Shown here: one piece after another, positions 1-8,129 of the stretch
Layout: each line of letters starts with the position of its first letter
Position numbering within the stretch: position 1 is the first letter of the stretch
NCBI RefSeq assembly: GCF_001557535.2
Contig: NZ_CP014310.1
Span: 537,077-601,076 of the forward strand
Origin: Burkholderia sp. PAMC 26561
GTDB lineage: Bacteria > Pseudomonadota > Gammaproteobacteria > Burkholderiales > Burkholderiaceae
Direction of reading: 5' to 3'
Length of the DNA: 64,000 bases
The notes under the pieces: model-generated
Told to the model about the DNA's origin: nothing
Seen by the model: only the letters and a program-made list of their open reading frames with translations
Database searches by the model: none
Translations under genes and position numbers: made by a program

Positions 1-477
1 TTCACTCCAGACGTCCTGCGCGCGCTCGACTTTTACGGCAAAGCGCTTGGCCTGCGGCTCTCGGACAAATCGCTGGACATTATCGCTTTCACCCATGCGC
101 CACATGGCAGTGATCATCATCTCGTCGCATTTGCGAAAAGTACGGCGCGCGGGTTTCATCACTCAGCCTGGGATGTCGATAACGTCAACCTGGTTGGCGA
201 AGGTGCATCGCAAATGGCAGCGGTCGGCTACGACAAGGGATGGGGGACCGGACGACACGTGCTGGGTTCTAACTACTTTCACTATGTCGAAGACCCATGG
301 GGCTCATTTTGCGAGTACTCCGCGGACATTGATTTCATCTCCGCAGGCCGCGCATGGCCCGCTGGCGACTTTCCCCCCGAAGATTCGCTTTACCTGTGGG
401 GCCCTGCTGTTCCGAAGAACTTTGTCCACAACACGGAGGCGCCGGCTGACGTAGCCGGCGTCATTCCCGAAGGCTAG
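1..477 (+). CDS. Extradiol (VOC-fold) dioxygenase, C-terminal part
   Basis: The reading frame is open from the first base and ends at a TAG at 475-477, so the N-terminus lies outside the window. The translated part has the glyoxalase/extradiol dioxygenase (VOC) pattern: a FHHSAWDVD segment supplying a metal-binding histidine and, about 50 residues later, EDPWGSFCEYS supplying the glutamate ligand. These are the usual Fe(II) or Mn(II) ligands of type I ring-cleavage dioxygenases. The gene sits 86 bases before a flavin-dependent aromatic hydroxylase, which fits hydroxylation followed by meta-cleavage of the resulting catechol. The exact substrate (2,3-dihydroxyphenylpropionate or another catechol) is inference. 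Confidence 0.8.
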   Translation, partial: FTPDVLRALDFYGKALGLRLSDKSLDIIAFTHAPHGSDHHLVAFAKSTARGFHHSAWDVDNVNLVGEGASQMAAVGYDKGWGTGRHVLGSNYFHYVEDPWGSFCEYSADIDFISAGRAWPAGDFPPEDSLYLWGPAVPKNFVHNTEAPADVAGVIPEG

Positions 478-563
478 CGGTCGTTTCCAGCATGCTTATG
501 AATGGCAGCCAGACCAACTGGTGCCAGGGGCATAACTCGATTTATTCCAGCAGGTGAACTCAA

Positions 564-2201
564 ATGGCTGACCAAAACATTCTTGACGTTGCGATCGTGG
601 GATACGGCCCCGTCGGACAATCGCTGGCCATCTTACTCGGCGAACGCGGGTACAACGTCGCGGCGTTCGATCGCTGGCCATCTCTGTATCCACTGCCGCG
701 TGCCGTATTTCATGACCATGAGATCCGTCGGATCTTCCAGGCAATGGGCATTGGCAAGGAAGTCGAGCGAATCTCGCAGCCGTCGTCAACCTATCAGTGG
801 TTCAACGCCGACTGGAAAACGCTAGTTGAAATCGACTGGTCGGCCGAATCGATCAGCGATGGTCCGGTCGGCTATCTTTTTAATCAGCCTTCGCTTGAGG
901 CACTGCTGGATGAAAAAGCCAAATCTTTGGCCGGCGTTTCTGTTCAGCAGGGCTGGGAAGCGACTGAACTCCGCCAGTTCCCCGATTGCTGCGAGTTGAC
1001 GCTGCGCAAAGGGAAGATGGACGGCAACGTATGGGTTCCGACCGGTGAGACTCAAACGGTTCGAGCCCGATATGTGGTGGGAGCCGATGGTGCGAACAGT
1101 TTCGTGCGCAAATCCGAGGGCATCGCCTTTGAAGATTTGGGCTTTCAGGAAGATTGGCTTGTCATTGACCTGAAGCCCAACGAGGGCGTCAAGCTTGACG
1201 TACCGGATATCGGCCAGTGGTGCAATCCGGCGCGTCCGACGACGATGGTGCCGGGCGGCCCCGGTTACAGGCGATGGGAGTTCATGCGCCTGCCGCACGA
1301 GTCGGTGGAGGACCTGCAAAAGCCGGAAAAGGTCTGGGACTTGCTCGCCCCATGGGTGACACCGCAGGATGCGACCTTGGTGCGCTATGCGGTCTATAAA
1401 TTCCGCTCGCTGATTGCCGAGAACTGGCACAGCGGCCGGGTGGTGCTCGCAGGCGACGCCGCGCACCAGATGCCGCCGTTCATGGGGCAAGGCATGTGCT
1501 CTGGAATTCGGGACGCGTGGAATCTCGCATGGCGGTTCGATCTAATATTGAAGGGCATATCTTCATCAGAGCTGCTCGAAGGTTACACGCCAGAGCGTCG
1601 CCCGCAAGTGCGCGCGGTCATCGATGCGTCTATCGCCATGGGGCAGGTTGTCTGCATCTCTAATCAACAGGAAGCTGCGCTGCGCGATGAAGCCTATTTG
1701 TCCGGTCAGGTACCCCCTCTGCCTCCCTTCCCAGGCCTGACCGATGGTCTCATTTGCGGCGAAGAACGCTACGCAGCCCACGGCGCAGCCGGCCTCCTGA
1801 GCGTGCATGGACAGGTCAGCAACGACGGCGAGCAATTGCGGTACGACGATGCATTGCCAAACGGCTTTCACATCATCGTTCTCGACGGCGATCCAGAACA
1901 GCATTTGGACGTTGGTTCGCTATTAGCGCTGAAGCGCATCGGTGCCCAGACGATCGGCATTACCGCCGACCCTCGAAAGACGGTGGCAGGCAGAATCCTA
2001 TTAGACGTGAGCGGAAAGTACCGGCGCTTCTTTGACGAACATGGTGTCAAGGCGATCGTGGTTCGACCCGACTACTACATCTTTGGGGCGGCCGAGACGC
2101 TGTCGGCATTGCCGGTACTTGTGGGGAAGCTGGAATCTCGCCTTTGCCTTCTAGATCAACCTTCGGGCGAAACGCCGATAACGAGAGTCAACGCGGTGTA
2201 G
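564..2201 (+). CDS. FAD-dependent aromatic hydroxylase, MhpA-like
   Basis: This 545-residue protein belongs to the class A flavoprotein monooxygenases (p-hydroxybenzoate hydroxylase type) and is close in length to MhpA (554 residues). The N-terminus has the Rossmann FAD motif VGYGPVG at residues 12-18, and near residue 296 there is the second FAD motif GDAAHQMPPFMGQGM followed by the RDAWNLAWR segment typical of 3-(3-hydroxyphenyl)propionate hydroxylases. The C-terminal 150 residues form the thioredoxin-like domain of this subfamily. It would hydroxylate a phenolic substrate with NAD(P)H and O2 in the cytoplasm, feeding the dioxygenase encoded just upstream. The ATG is preceded by an AGGTGA-like site. 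The true substrate cannot be read from sequence. Confidence 0.88.
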   Translation: MADQNILDVAIVGYGPVGQSLAILLGERGYNVAAFDRWPSLYPLPRAVFHDHEIRRIFQAMGIGKEVERISQPSSTYQWFNADWKTLVEIDWSAESISDGPVGYLFNQPSLEALLDEKAKSLAGVSVQQGWEATELRQFPDCCELTLRKGKMDGNVWVPTGETQTVRARYVVGADGANSFVRKSEGIAFEDLGFQEDWLVIDLKPNEGVKLDVPDIGQWCNPARPTTMVPGGPGYRRWEFMRLPHESVEDLQKPEKVWDLLAPWVTPQDATLVRYAVYKFRSLIAENWHSGRVVLAGDAAHQMPPFMGQGMCSGIRDAWNLAWRFDLILKGISSSELLEGYTPERRPQVRAVIDASIAMGQVVCISNQQEAALRDEAYLSGQVPPLPPFPGLTDGLICGEERYAAHGAAGLLSVHGQVSNDGEQLRYDDALPNGFHIIVLDGDPEQHLDVGSLLALKRIGAQTIGITADPRKTVAGRILLDVSGKYRRFFDEHGVKAIVVRPDYYIFGAAETLSALPVLVGKLESRLCLLDQPSGETPITRVNAV

Positions 2202-2247
2202 CGGCGTACGCAACGCAAGGGAATTTACCGCGTTTCGTTGCGAGACT

Positions 2248-2610
2248 CTAAGCTAGGTCTAGCCCGTGGATCGGCACAACCCGGGCTGCATAATGACGAA
2301 TTTCGATGCCGCGTTCCGCAGCCGCAGCCGCATCCCGATCGATCGATGCATTCCCTGCGCCGGTCGAGGCGATCAACTTCGGGTTCGGGCAGCTTTCGAT
2401 GACCACGCGGGACAGCGGTGTGCGTTCTCGCATCACGCATACAATGTCGAACGGCTGCAGGCGTTAAATAAGATTCCCGATATCAGCGACGTGGTCGTTG
2501 AACACCGTCACGTCCGACAGGTTCTCAAGAGGCGCCCTGTCTGCCACGCTCAGCGCGACGTTCTGATAGTCGTCGGGGATTGCTACCTTGATAGGGAGTT
2601 TGGGGTCCAT
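2248..2610 (-). pseudogene. D-2-hydroxyacid dehydrogenase relic (N-terminal fragment with nonsense codon)
   Basis: Read on the minus strand from an ATG at 2610, the product begins MDPKLPIKVAIPDDYQNVAL and continues with the substrate-binding domain of D-isomer-specific 2-hydroxyacid dehydrogenases, including a CPNPKLIASTGAGNASID segment near residue 80. Codon 49 is TAA (complement of 2464-2466), yet homology continues in the same frame on the other side. The frame stops about 120 codons in, near the end of the hydroxylase gene, so the NAD-binding domain and catalytic Arg-Glu-His are absent. The gene is therefore both interrupted and truncated. The family call rests on motif recall and is fairly secure. 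Confidence 0.7.
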
Positions 2611-2868
2611 GTTGCGCCATTCCAGGAATTGAAAAAGTTAGTACCGTATATAAAAACCGGCCCACGACGTAAATCAATAAGTATCGATGCCACCAATTGC
2701 GAAACGCGGTGGCGCGGTAGGTGAGCTATCGGACCGCGCGCAGTGTTGGAGGAAAGTTGGGCGGCGGTTGACTGAGCCTCGTGGAGTGTGATCACCACGG
2801 CCCAACTCGCCAAGAGGGCAGCCGCAGTTCGCGGCGCTGTGCGACTCGCCATGGACTTGCAACAGTCC

Positions 2869-3335
2869 TCACGACACCTCGCTTCGGTGCTTGTCGAGGT
2901 GGTCGACCAGCATGCGCGCAGGAAGCGGCAGCGTGTCAAAATTGCGGGCGATTATGGACAGCGGCCGCAGCGACCACGGTTCGTCAAGCTCCACGACGCA
3001 AAACTCCGAATATTCAGACAGTTCGTCCGAAATCTGCTGCAAGTGCTCTCCCAGCCGCTTCGCATGATGATAGAGCGCCTCGCCCGCGGGGTAGCCTGAA
3101 CACCGCGGCTGTGCCGATATAACAATGGTGTTCCGGTGTCGTCTTCGAGATCTGATACACGCTTACTTACGGCCGATGCCACGATGTGCATGCGGGCTGC
3201 CGCCGCAGCAATGCTGCCCTCCTCGATGACAGCCACGAAAATGCGCAGGGACTCCATATCAAGTCGCAACGGCCGATCTGCTGAAACACGCATCCTTGCT
3301 CCTTCGGGTTGGATATCCGGTCGGTTTGCACCCAT
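2869..3335 (-). pseudogene. LysR-type regulator relic (frameshift and internal deletion)
   Basis: The minus strand encodes a LysR N-terminus (RLDMESLRIFVAVIEEGSI and the following helix-turn-helix), probably starting at one of the methionines after 3335. Near 3080-3095 the frame shifts by one base at a CCCC run; after correction it continues as ALYHHAKRLGEHLQQISDEL, the linker helix. The sequence then jumps directly to a segment resembling the LysR C-terminus (LDEPWSLRPLSIIARNFD, then LPLPARMLVDHL), ending at a TGA at 2869-2871. About 150 residues of effector domain are missing. It was probably the regulator of the adjacent aromatic cluster, which is inference from position. Confidence 0.7.
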
Positions 3336-3590
3336 CGCGTTTCGCGATGCCTGTATTGAACATTAAGAAGTTTTCTATACGCCCGGCGACCGGCATCCTA
3401 TGTGCCAGAGAGTTCGATCCGCGCAGGACCATCGATCAAGGCGGGAGGCCAGGCAGCGTGCATCGCCATTTTATCTCGTCGAGCAGGCGAGGTTGTCCTG
3501 AGCGCCGGAACACTAGCCTTTTTAGAAGCACAAGCCGGTGTACGGCCGGAACGCATGAAAACTCTGTTGAAAATATGAAGGAGACAAAAG

Positions 3591-4943
3591 ATGGAACACA
3601 AACAAGTTTCTTTGAGCTCACGAACTCGCTGGTACGAGGGTCTCACGGCGATGCACTGGCGTGTGCTAAAGGCTAGCTTTCTCGGCTGGATCTTCGACGG
3701 CTACGAGGCGTTGGCACTCGTCGTTGTCCTTGGGCCGATGCTGCATTCGGTGCTGTCGCCGGCGCAAGCCGCGTCCCCGACGACTTACGCGGGTCTGGTA
3801 ATCGGCATCACGTTGCTTGGCTGGGGTGTGGGCGGTCTGATCGGCGGAATTCTCGCGGACTATGTCGGACGCAAGCGAATGATGCTCTGGTCCGTATTTC
3901 TCTATGCGGTATTTTCGGGTTTGACCGCGTTCTCGCAAACCTTCTGGGTGTTGTGCGGGCTGCGTTTCCTGACTGGCCTCGCAATGGGCAGCGAATGGAG
4001 CACGGGCGTCGCGCTGCTGTCGGAAACCTGGCCGGAGCGGGCTCGTGCGAAAGGGGCGGGCTTTCTGCAATCGGGCTTCGGCTGGGGTACGCTGATCGCG
4101 GCGGTCGTGTGGTACACGCTTTCGTCGACGCATCCACTCGGCGCCGAAACCTGGCGGCTGATGTTCGTGCTTGGCGCAGTCCCGGCGATCTTTGTGTTGT
4201 ATATCCGCCGCGGCGTCAGCGAGTCGGAAAAATAGCAACGCGCGGTGCGCGAGAAACGCTGGAGCGCGACGAGCGGCCAGCCGGTTGCGGGCGACGCGGC
4301 TGTATCCGGGAAACGCCCCTTCACGCTGACGCAACTGTTCAGTGAACCGGAAGCGCTTCGCCGCACGCTGCTTCTGCTGGTGCTATCGATCGTCACGACC
4401 GTAGGCTGGTGGGCCATTTCCAGCTGGTTGCCGACCTACACCGTGTTGCTCGCTAAGGCCGAAGGTGTCCCCGACGCCTTGTCGTGGGGCTCGAAAATAT
4501 CGATCGCATACACAGCTGGCGCGATTGTGGCCTACACAATCGCCGGCTTTGTGGTGGATGCAATCGGCAGGCGAGCCTTCATCTCACTCACTTTCGTCGG
4601 TGCGCTGGTAACAACGTTTATCACGTACAAGCTGACGACGACCGTCGAAGCAATGATGATCGTGGCGCCGATCAATGGCTTTTTCACCCTGGGCTGTGCC
4701 TATGTCTGGATGGCGATCTACCCATGTGAACTCTTTGCCAGCAGCGTGCGTTCCACTGCGATCAGCTTTGTGTTCAATGCGGCGCGCCTGATCGCGTGGG
4801 TCTTTCCGATCATCGCAGGCAGCATGATTGAATCGTTCGGCGGTGTGGCGCATGCGGCGTTGGCGCTCGGCTCTGTGTATCTGCTCGGTATCGTGCTGCC
4901 GTGGTTCTTGCCTGAGACGCGTGGCGCAGGCATGCCGGACTAA
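3591..4943 (+). pseudogene. AAHS-type aromatic acid:H+ symporter with in-frame amber codon
   Basis: The gene encodes a 12-helix major facilitator of the aromatic acid:H+ symporter family: GWIFDGYEALAL in helix 1 (conserved acidic DG), GGLIGGILADYVGRKRMM as the loop 2-3 signature and a complete C-terminal half ending in WFLPETRG. At 4233-4235 a TAG follows ESEK and the same frame continues QRAVREKRW without any gap. The ancestral codon was probably TGG (Trp), one transition away. Full length would be about 450 residues, normal for the family. A good site (AAGGAG at about 3575) precedes the ATG. Unless suppressed or restarted, the transporter is inactive. It would have imported an aromatic acid for the neighbouring enzymes. 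Confidence 0.8.
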
Positions 4944-5228
4944 ATCGGCGATCTTCCAGTTGGTGTTCTGGAAAGCGTATGCAAGCAACGCACAACGACT
5001 TACGTCGCCACGCCGAGACCAGGTGTGACGGGACGAGCGCCGGAGGAGAGGCCAGCGGGAAGCCTTCGCAAGGCTGTGACCTTTCCAATTGAGTCTGAAG
5101 TCAACTGAGACGATATTGCCGCACCCTATGCCGGGTCGAGTTTTGCACGGTCAACTTTTACGCGGATCAGGATGTCATGAACATCTTGTTAAGCGCTTTG
5201 GCTATCTAACTTTTTTTTGGAGATGAAA

Positions 5229-5978
5229 ATGCCTCAGAATTTTCGTATTGGACAGATCGTTCCAAGCTCGAATACGACCATGGAAACCGAAATCCCCGCC
5301 ATGTTGCGGGCACGCGAAGCGATCCGCCCCGAGCGGTTCACGTTTCATTCGAGTCGGATGAGAATGCACAAGGTCACGAAGGAAGAATTGGTAGCGATGA
5401 ACAAGGAGGGCTTGCGCTGCGCGGCGGAACTTGCCGACGCTCGTGTTGATGTCATGAGCACGGCGTGCCTGGTCGCGATTATGGCGATGGGGCCCGGATA
5501 TCATCGAGAAACTGAACGCGAACTGTTGGAGTTTGTTCGTGCCAATCATTGCGCGGCGCCAGTCATGACCTCCGCGGGAGCTTTGGTAGAAGGTCTGAAG
5601 ATCCTGGGCGCTCGTCGGATTTCACTCATGGCGCCATACATGCGCCCCTTGACCGACCTTGTCGTTGCCTATATCGAAAACGAAGGGATCGAGGTGATCG
5701 ATTCCATCTGCTTCGAGATTCCCGACAACCTCGAAGTCGGTCTACGCGACCCGATGCAGTTGGTCGACGACGTTCGGCGACTGAACACGGACGGCGCGGA
5801 TGTGGTCGTGGCGTCCGCATGCGTGCAGATGCCCTCCTTGCCGGCGATCCAACGCATTGAAGACATGCTGGGTATCCGGACCGTCTCGACTTCGGTATGT
5901 ACCACCCGGCGCATGCTCGATCATCTTAAGCTCGAGCCAATCGTTCCCGGCGCGGGAGCGTTACTTTCCGGCGCATGA
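5229..5978 (+). CDS. maiA: Maleate cis-trans isomerase
   Basis: The protein (249 residues from the ATG at 5229) matches the maleate isomerase/NicE branch of the Asp/Glu racemase superfamily, including IGQIVPSSNTTMETEIPAM near the start. The two catalytic cysteines are visible: Cys80 in STACLVAIM and Cys198 in SACVQMPSLP, spaced as in the family. It converts maleate to fumarate without a cofactor. Maleate arises in the nicotinate pathway and in a gentisate branch via maleylpyruvate hydrolysis; which applies here cannot be told because the flanking genes are lost or broken. The start is chosen because GGAG at 5219-5222 lies six bases upstream, whereas the ATG at 5223 abuts it. Confidence 0.92.
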   Translation: MPQNFRIGQIVPSSNTTMETEIPAMLRAREAIRPERFTFHSSRMRMHKVTKEELVAMNKEGLRCAAELADARVDVMSTACLVAIMAMGPGYHRETERELLEFVRANHCAAPVMTSAGALVEGLKILGARRISLMAPYMRPLTDLVVAYIENEGIEVIDSICFEIPDNLEVGLRDPMQLVDDVRRLNTDGADVVVASACVQMPSLPAIQRIEDMLGIRTVSTSVCTTRRMLDHLKLEPIVPGAGALLSGA

Positions 5979-6123
5979 AGTACACAGCGTTCCAGCGATG
6001 ACGCGGTGCAGCCGCGTCGTCGCTAATCAGCGTTCATATGTTGAGACATTGCCCGTCGTATCTGCCGGGCCATCGTCTAATACTGCCATCTTCCATCAAC
6101 GTCTAGTGATGGAACAGTGCCAG

Positions 6124-6713
6124 TTATCGCCGGCTCGCGCGAAGCCGGACAACAATGCCCGTAAGCTCGGGATCGGGAGCGACGCTGTCTTCGAAAATGA
6201 CGTATAGCTGCCACGCACAGCCCGTATGGCAGCGCACCGCTCGCATCATGAGTCCCCGATCAATACTGTCAAACAAATTCTTGATGTCGAGGTCCAGCAC
6301 CCAGTCACGGTTCCAGCATCGCTGCCGGGCCACCTCCAGTGCCTGATGCGCCGACCGTCCAGGACGATAAGGACGATACCCGTATGAATCATTGTCGAAC
6401 ACCGGCTCCGCACGTGCTTCCAGAGATCGCTTGACCACCGTCTGGGCGATGCGATCTGAAATCGTTGATATTCCCAACGGTCTCGTACCAGCACTCCCAT
6501 CCTTTTTGGTCTGTCAACCCGCAAGACCGGCGGCGGAAGGTAGCTGCCAGACGACATCCGATTCCCGATTTGATACTGATTGTTCTGCAGATCCGCCTCG
6601 AATTCCGTCATCGACTGCTTGACCACACCCGCCGCCCCGCGGTTGGCCTTCGCTTGCTTACACTCCTCCCACACCTCTCGCTTGGTAATACAAAACGGCT
6701 TTGCATTATTCAC
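6124..6713 (-). pseudogene. Group II intron reverse transcriptase, truncated and frameshifted
   Basis: The minus strand starts MNNAKPFCITKREVWEECKQ and carries the RT-0/RT-1 region, then shifts frame near 6470, after which SDRIAQTVVKRSLEARAEPV, SYGYRPYRPGRSAHQAL and the LDLDIKNLFDSIDRG motif are read in the second frame. Group II intron maturases normally have about 420-480 residues and a YADD catalytic box; here the sequence ends soon after RT-2/3, before YADD, so the enzyme cannot be active. Divergence near the end (AVRCHTGCAWQLY) indicates further decay. Confidence 0.8.
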
Positions 6714-7253
6714 CCCGGTCCTCCTCTTTCAAGTTGCCGACGTGATAACGCCGGACGATGATGCCCCTTCGGTCCAGTCCCCTTACAGGACCTTCAACCC
6801 TACTACGGGCGTCTCCGCCCCCGTGCCCCGCATAAGTACTCTCATACTTGCGGAGACCTTCCGCTTGGATTTCTTCCTTCCCATCGGGACGACAGGTTCC
6901 CAAGTTCCTTACCAAAGCCTGAATCAAAGTCACGCCGCCTTTGTGCCGGATGCCGATTGGGCCGTCAGCAGGCATCGCCCGATCTTGTCCCGGAGCAAGT
7001 TAGTTCTCCGGTTTTGACATCAGTTCGTGAAATTATCAACACGTTATCAGCGGTTCACTTACGTTCGTCTCTTTGATTCCTCCCTGACAGAGTAGATCCC
7101 TGCCTTTTCCAACGACGCTCACCACGAGGGCTCTTTACCCACGCAGCTTGTGGCGGTTTGGATCCTGCTCCTGCAAGCCGACTCCGAAGGGCCTTCTTCA
7201 TCTTTGGTAAAGCACCGCAAACATCGGTCAGTTGAAGCTCGCGTTCTTGGCAC
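6124..7253 (-). mobile_element. Group II intron remnant, 3'-truncated
   Basis: On the minus strand a GTGCCAAG sequence at 7253-7246 resembles a group II intron 5' end. The following 500 bases, up to the reverse transcriptase start at 6713, hold structured GC-rich sequence with motifs such as GGGGCGGAGACGCCCGTAG, typical of the ribozyme domains preceding domain IV. The intron-encoded protein is frameshifted and stops after its first third. No domain V or VI hairpin was found below 6124. The element is therefore a dead remnant. The 5' boundary is approximate. Confidence 0.65.
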
Positions 7254-7305
7254 ATCCCACGCCAAATTCAAAAGAGGAAAAAATTTGTCCGCGTTGCCCG
7301 TCGCT

Positions 7306-7331
7306 GTAACTTTCTTCGACGCAATTGCGAA
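7306..7331 (+). promoter_or_regulatory. Predicted ECF (SigF-type) promoter for DUF1223/scsB genes
   Basis: GTAACT at 7306-7311 and CGAA at 7328-7331 are separated by 16 bases. This is one mismatch from the GTAACC-N16-CGAA motif found in seven other places in the window. It is preceded by CT and followed by CT, like the others. It lies 34 bases before the DUF1223 start codon, a suitable distance for an ECF -35/-10 pair. Confidence 0.7.
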
Positions 7332-7365
7332 CTACTAGTACAACGTCCACATCCGGAGTGCCACC

Positions 7366-8067
7366 ATGTTCCACCGCTTTCTTGCTACCGCTGCCCTAAT
7401 CGTCGCACTGCCTGTCGCTGCGCAGGCAGCCGCGGCCGATCCGCTAGTCGTCGTGGAGTTGTTCACGTCGCAAGGCTGCTCGTCTTGCCCGCCAGCGGAC
7501 GCCTATCTTAGCGATCTTTCCCACAATCGTCCCGACGTCTTGCCTTTGGCTTTCCATGTAACGTACTGGAACAACCTCGGCTGGAAAGACCCTTTCTCTT
7601 TCGATGCCGCTACGCAACGGCAAGCGACATACGCTGCCCGGTTTGGCGACGGATCGTACACGCCCGAAATGGTCGTCGACGGTCGACGCGGGTTGGTTGG
7701 TTCCGACCGTAGTTCGGCAGAAGCCGCCATCGCTGCCGCAAAGCAAGTGGGTGGGACGAGTGCTGCGGTAAGCGCGACGCCGGCCGGCACGGGTATCTCG
7801 ATCAATGTGGGCGCCGGTAGCGGCCATGCGCGCGTCATGCTGGTGGGCTACGACGCCGAGCATTCCACTCCGGTTGGTCGCGGCGAAAACAATGGCCGTG
7901 TGCTCACGGAGTCGAACATCGTCCGCTCGATCCAGACTGTAGGTCTTTGGACCGGCGCTCCGCTCTCGCTCAACGCGGCGATACCGGCCGGCGAGAAGGC
8001 AGCAGTGATTCTCGAGGCACCCGATGGCAGTATCGTCGGCGCGGCACGAGTCGGTACGCCTTCCTGA
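7366..8067 (+). CDS. Secreted DUF1223 thioredoxin-like protein
   Basis: The 233-residue product has a signal peptide (about residues 1-24, ending AAQAAAA) and the DUF1223 domain. Its ELFTSQGCSSCPPAD motif holds a redox-type Cys38-x2-Cys41 pair at the position of the thioredoxin active site. The family is periplasmic and of unknown function; the fold suggests a thiol or metal role. The gene is followed 62 bases later by an ScsB-like transmembrane reductase, suggesting that reducing equivalents pass to it, as ScsC receives them from ScsB. That partnership is inference. A predicted SigF-type promoter lies just upstream. Confidence 0.85.
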   Translation: MFHRFLATAALIVALPVAAQAAAADPLVVVELFTSQGCSSCPPADAYLSDLSHNRPDVLPLAFHVTYWNNLGWKDPFSFDAATQRQATYAARFGDGSYTPEMVVDGRRGLVGSDRSSAEAAIAAAKQVGGTSAAVSATPAGTGISINVGAGSGHARVMLVGYDAEHSTPVGRGENNGRVLTESNIVRSIQTVGLWTGAPLSLNAAIPAGEKAAVILEAPDGSIVGAARVGTPS

Positions 8068-8129
8068 AGCGCCTGGCGAAAAGTGACGTAATTCCCAACC
8101 TTCGGTATCACCTTTCCTACGGATCAGCC

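Noticed and set aside
2674..2939. Minus-strand frame beginning MASRTAPRTAAALLASWAVV, looking like a signal peptide
   Set aside because: It lies between two relic genes, has no ribosome binding site and its downstream part is unlike any protein. It is probably chance.
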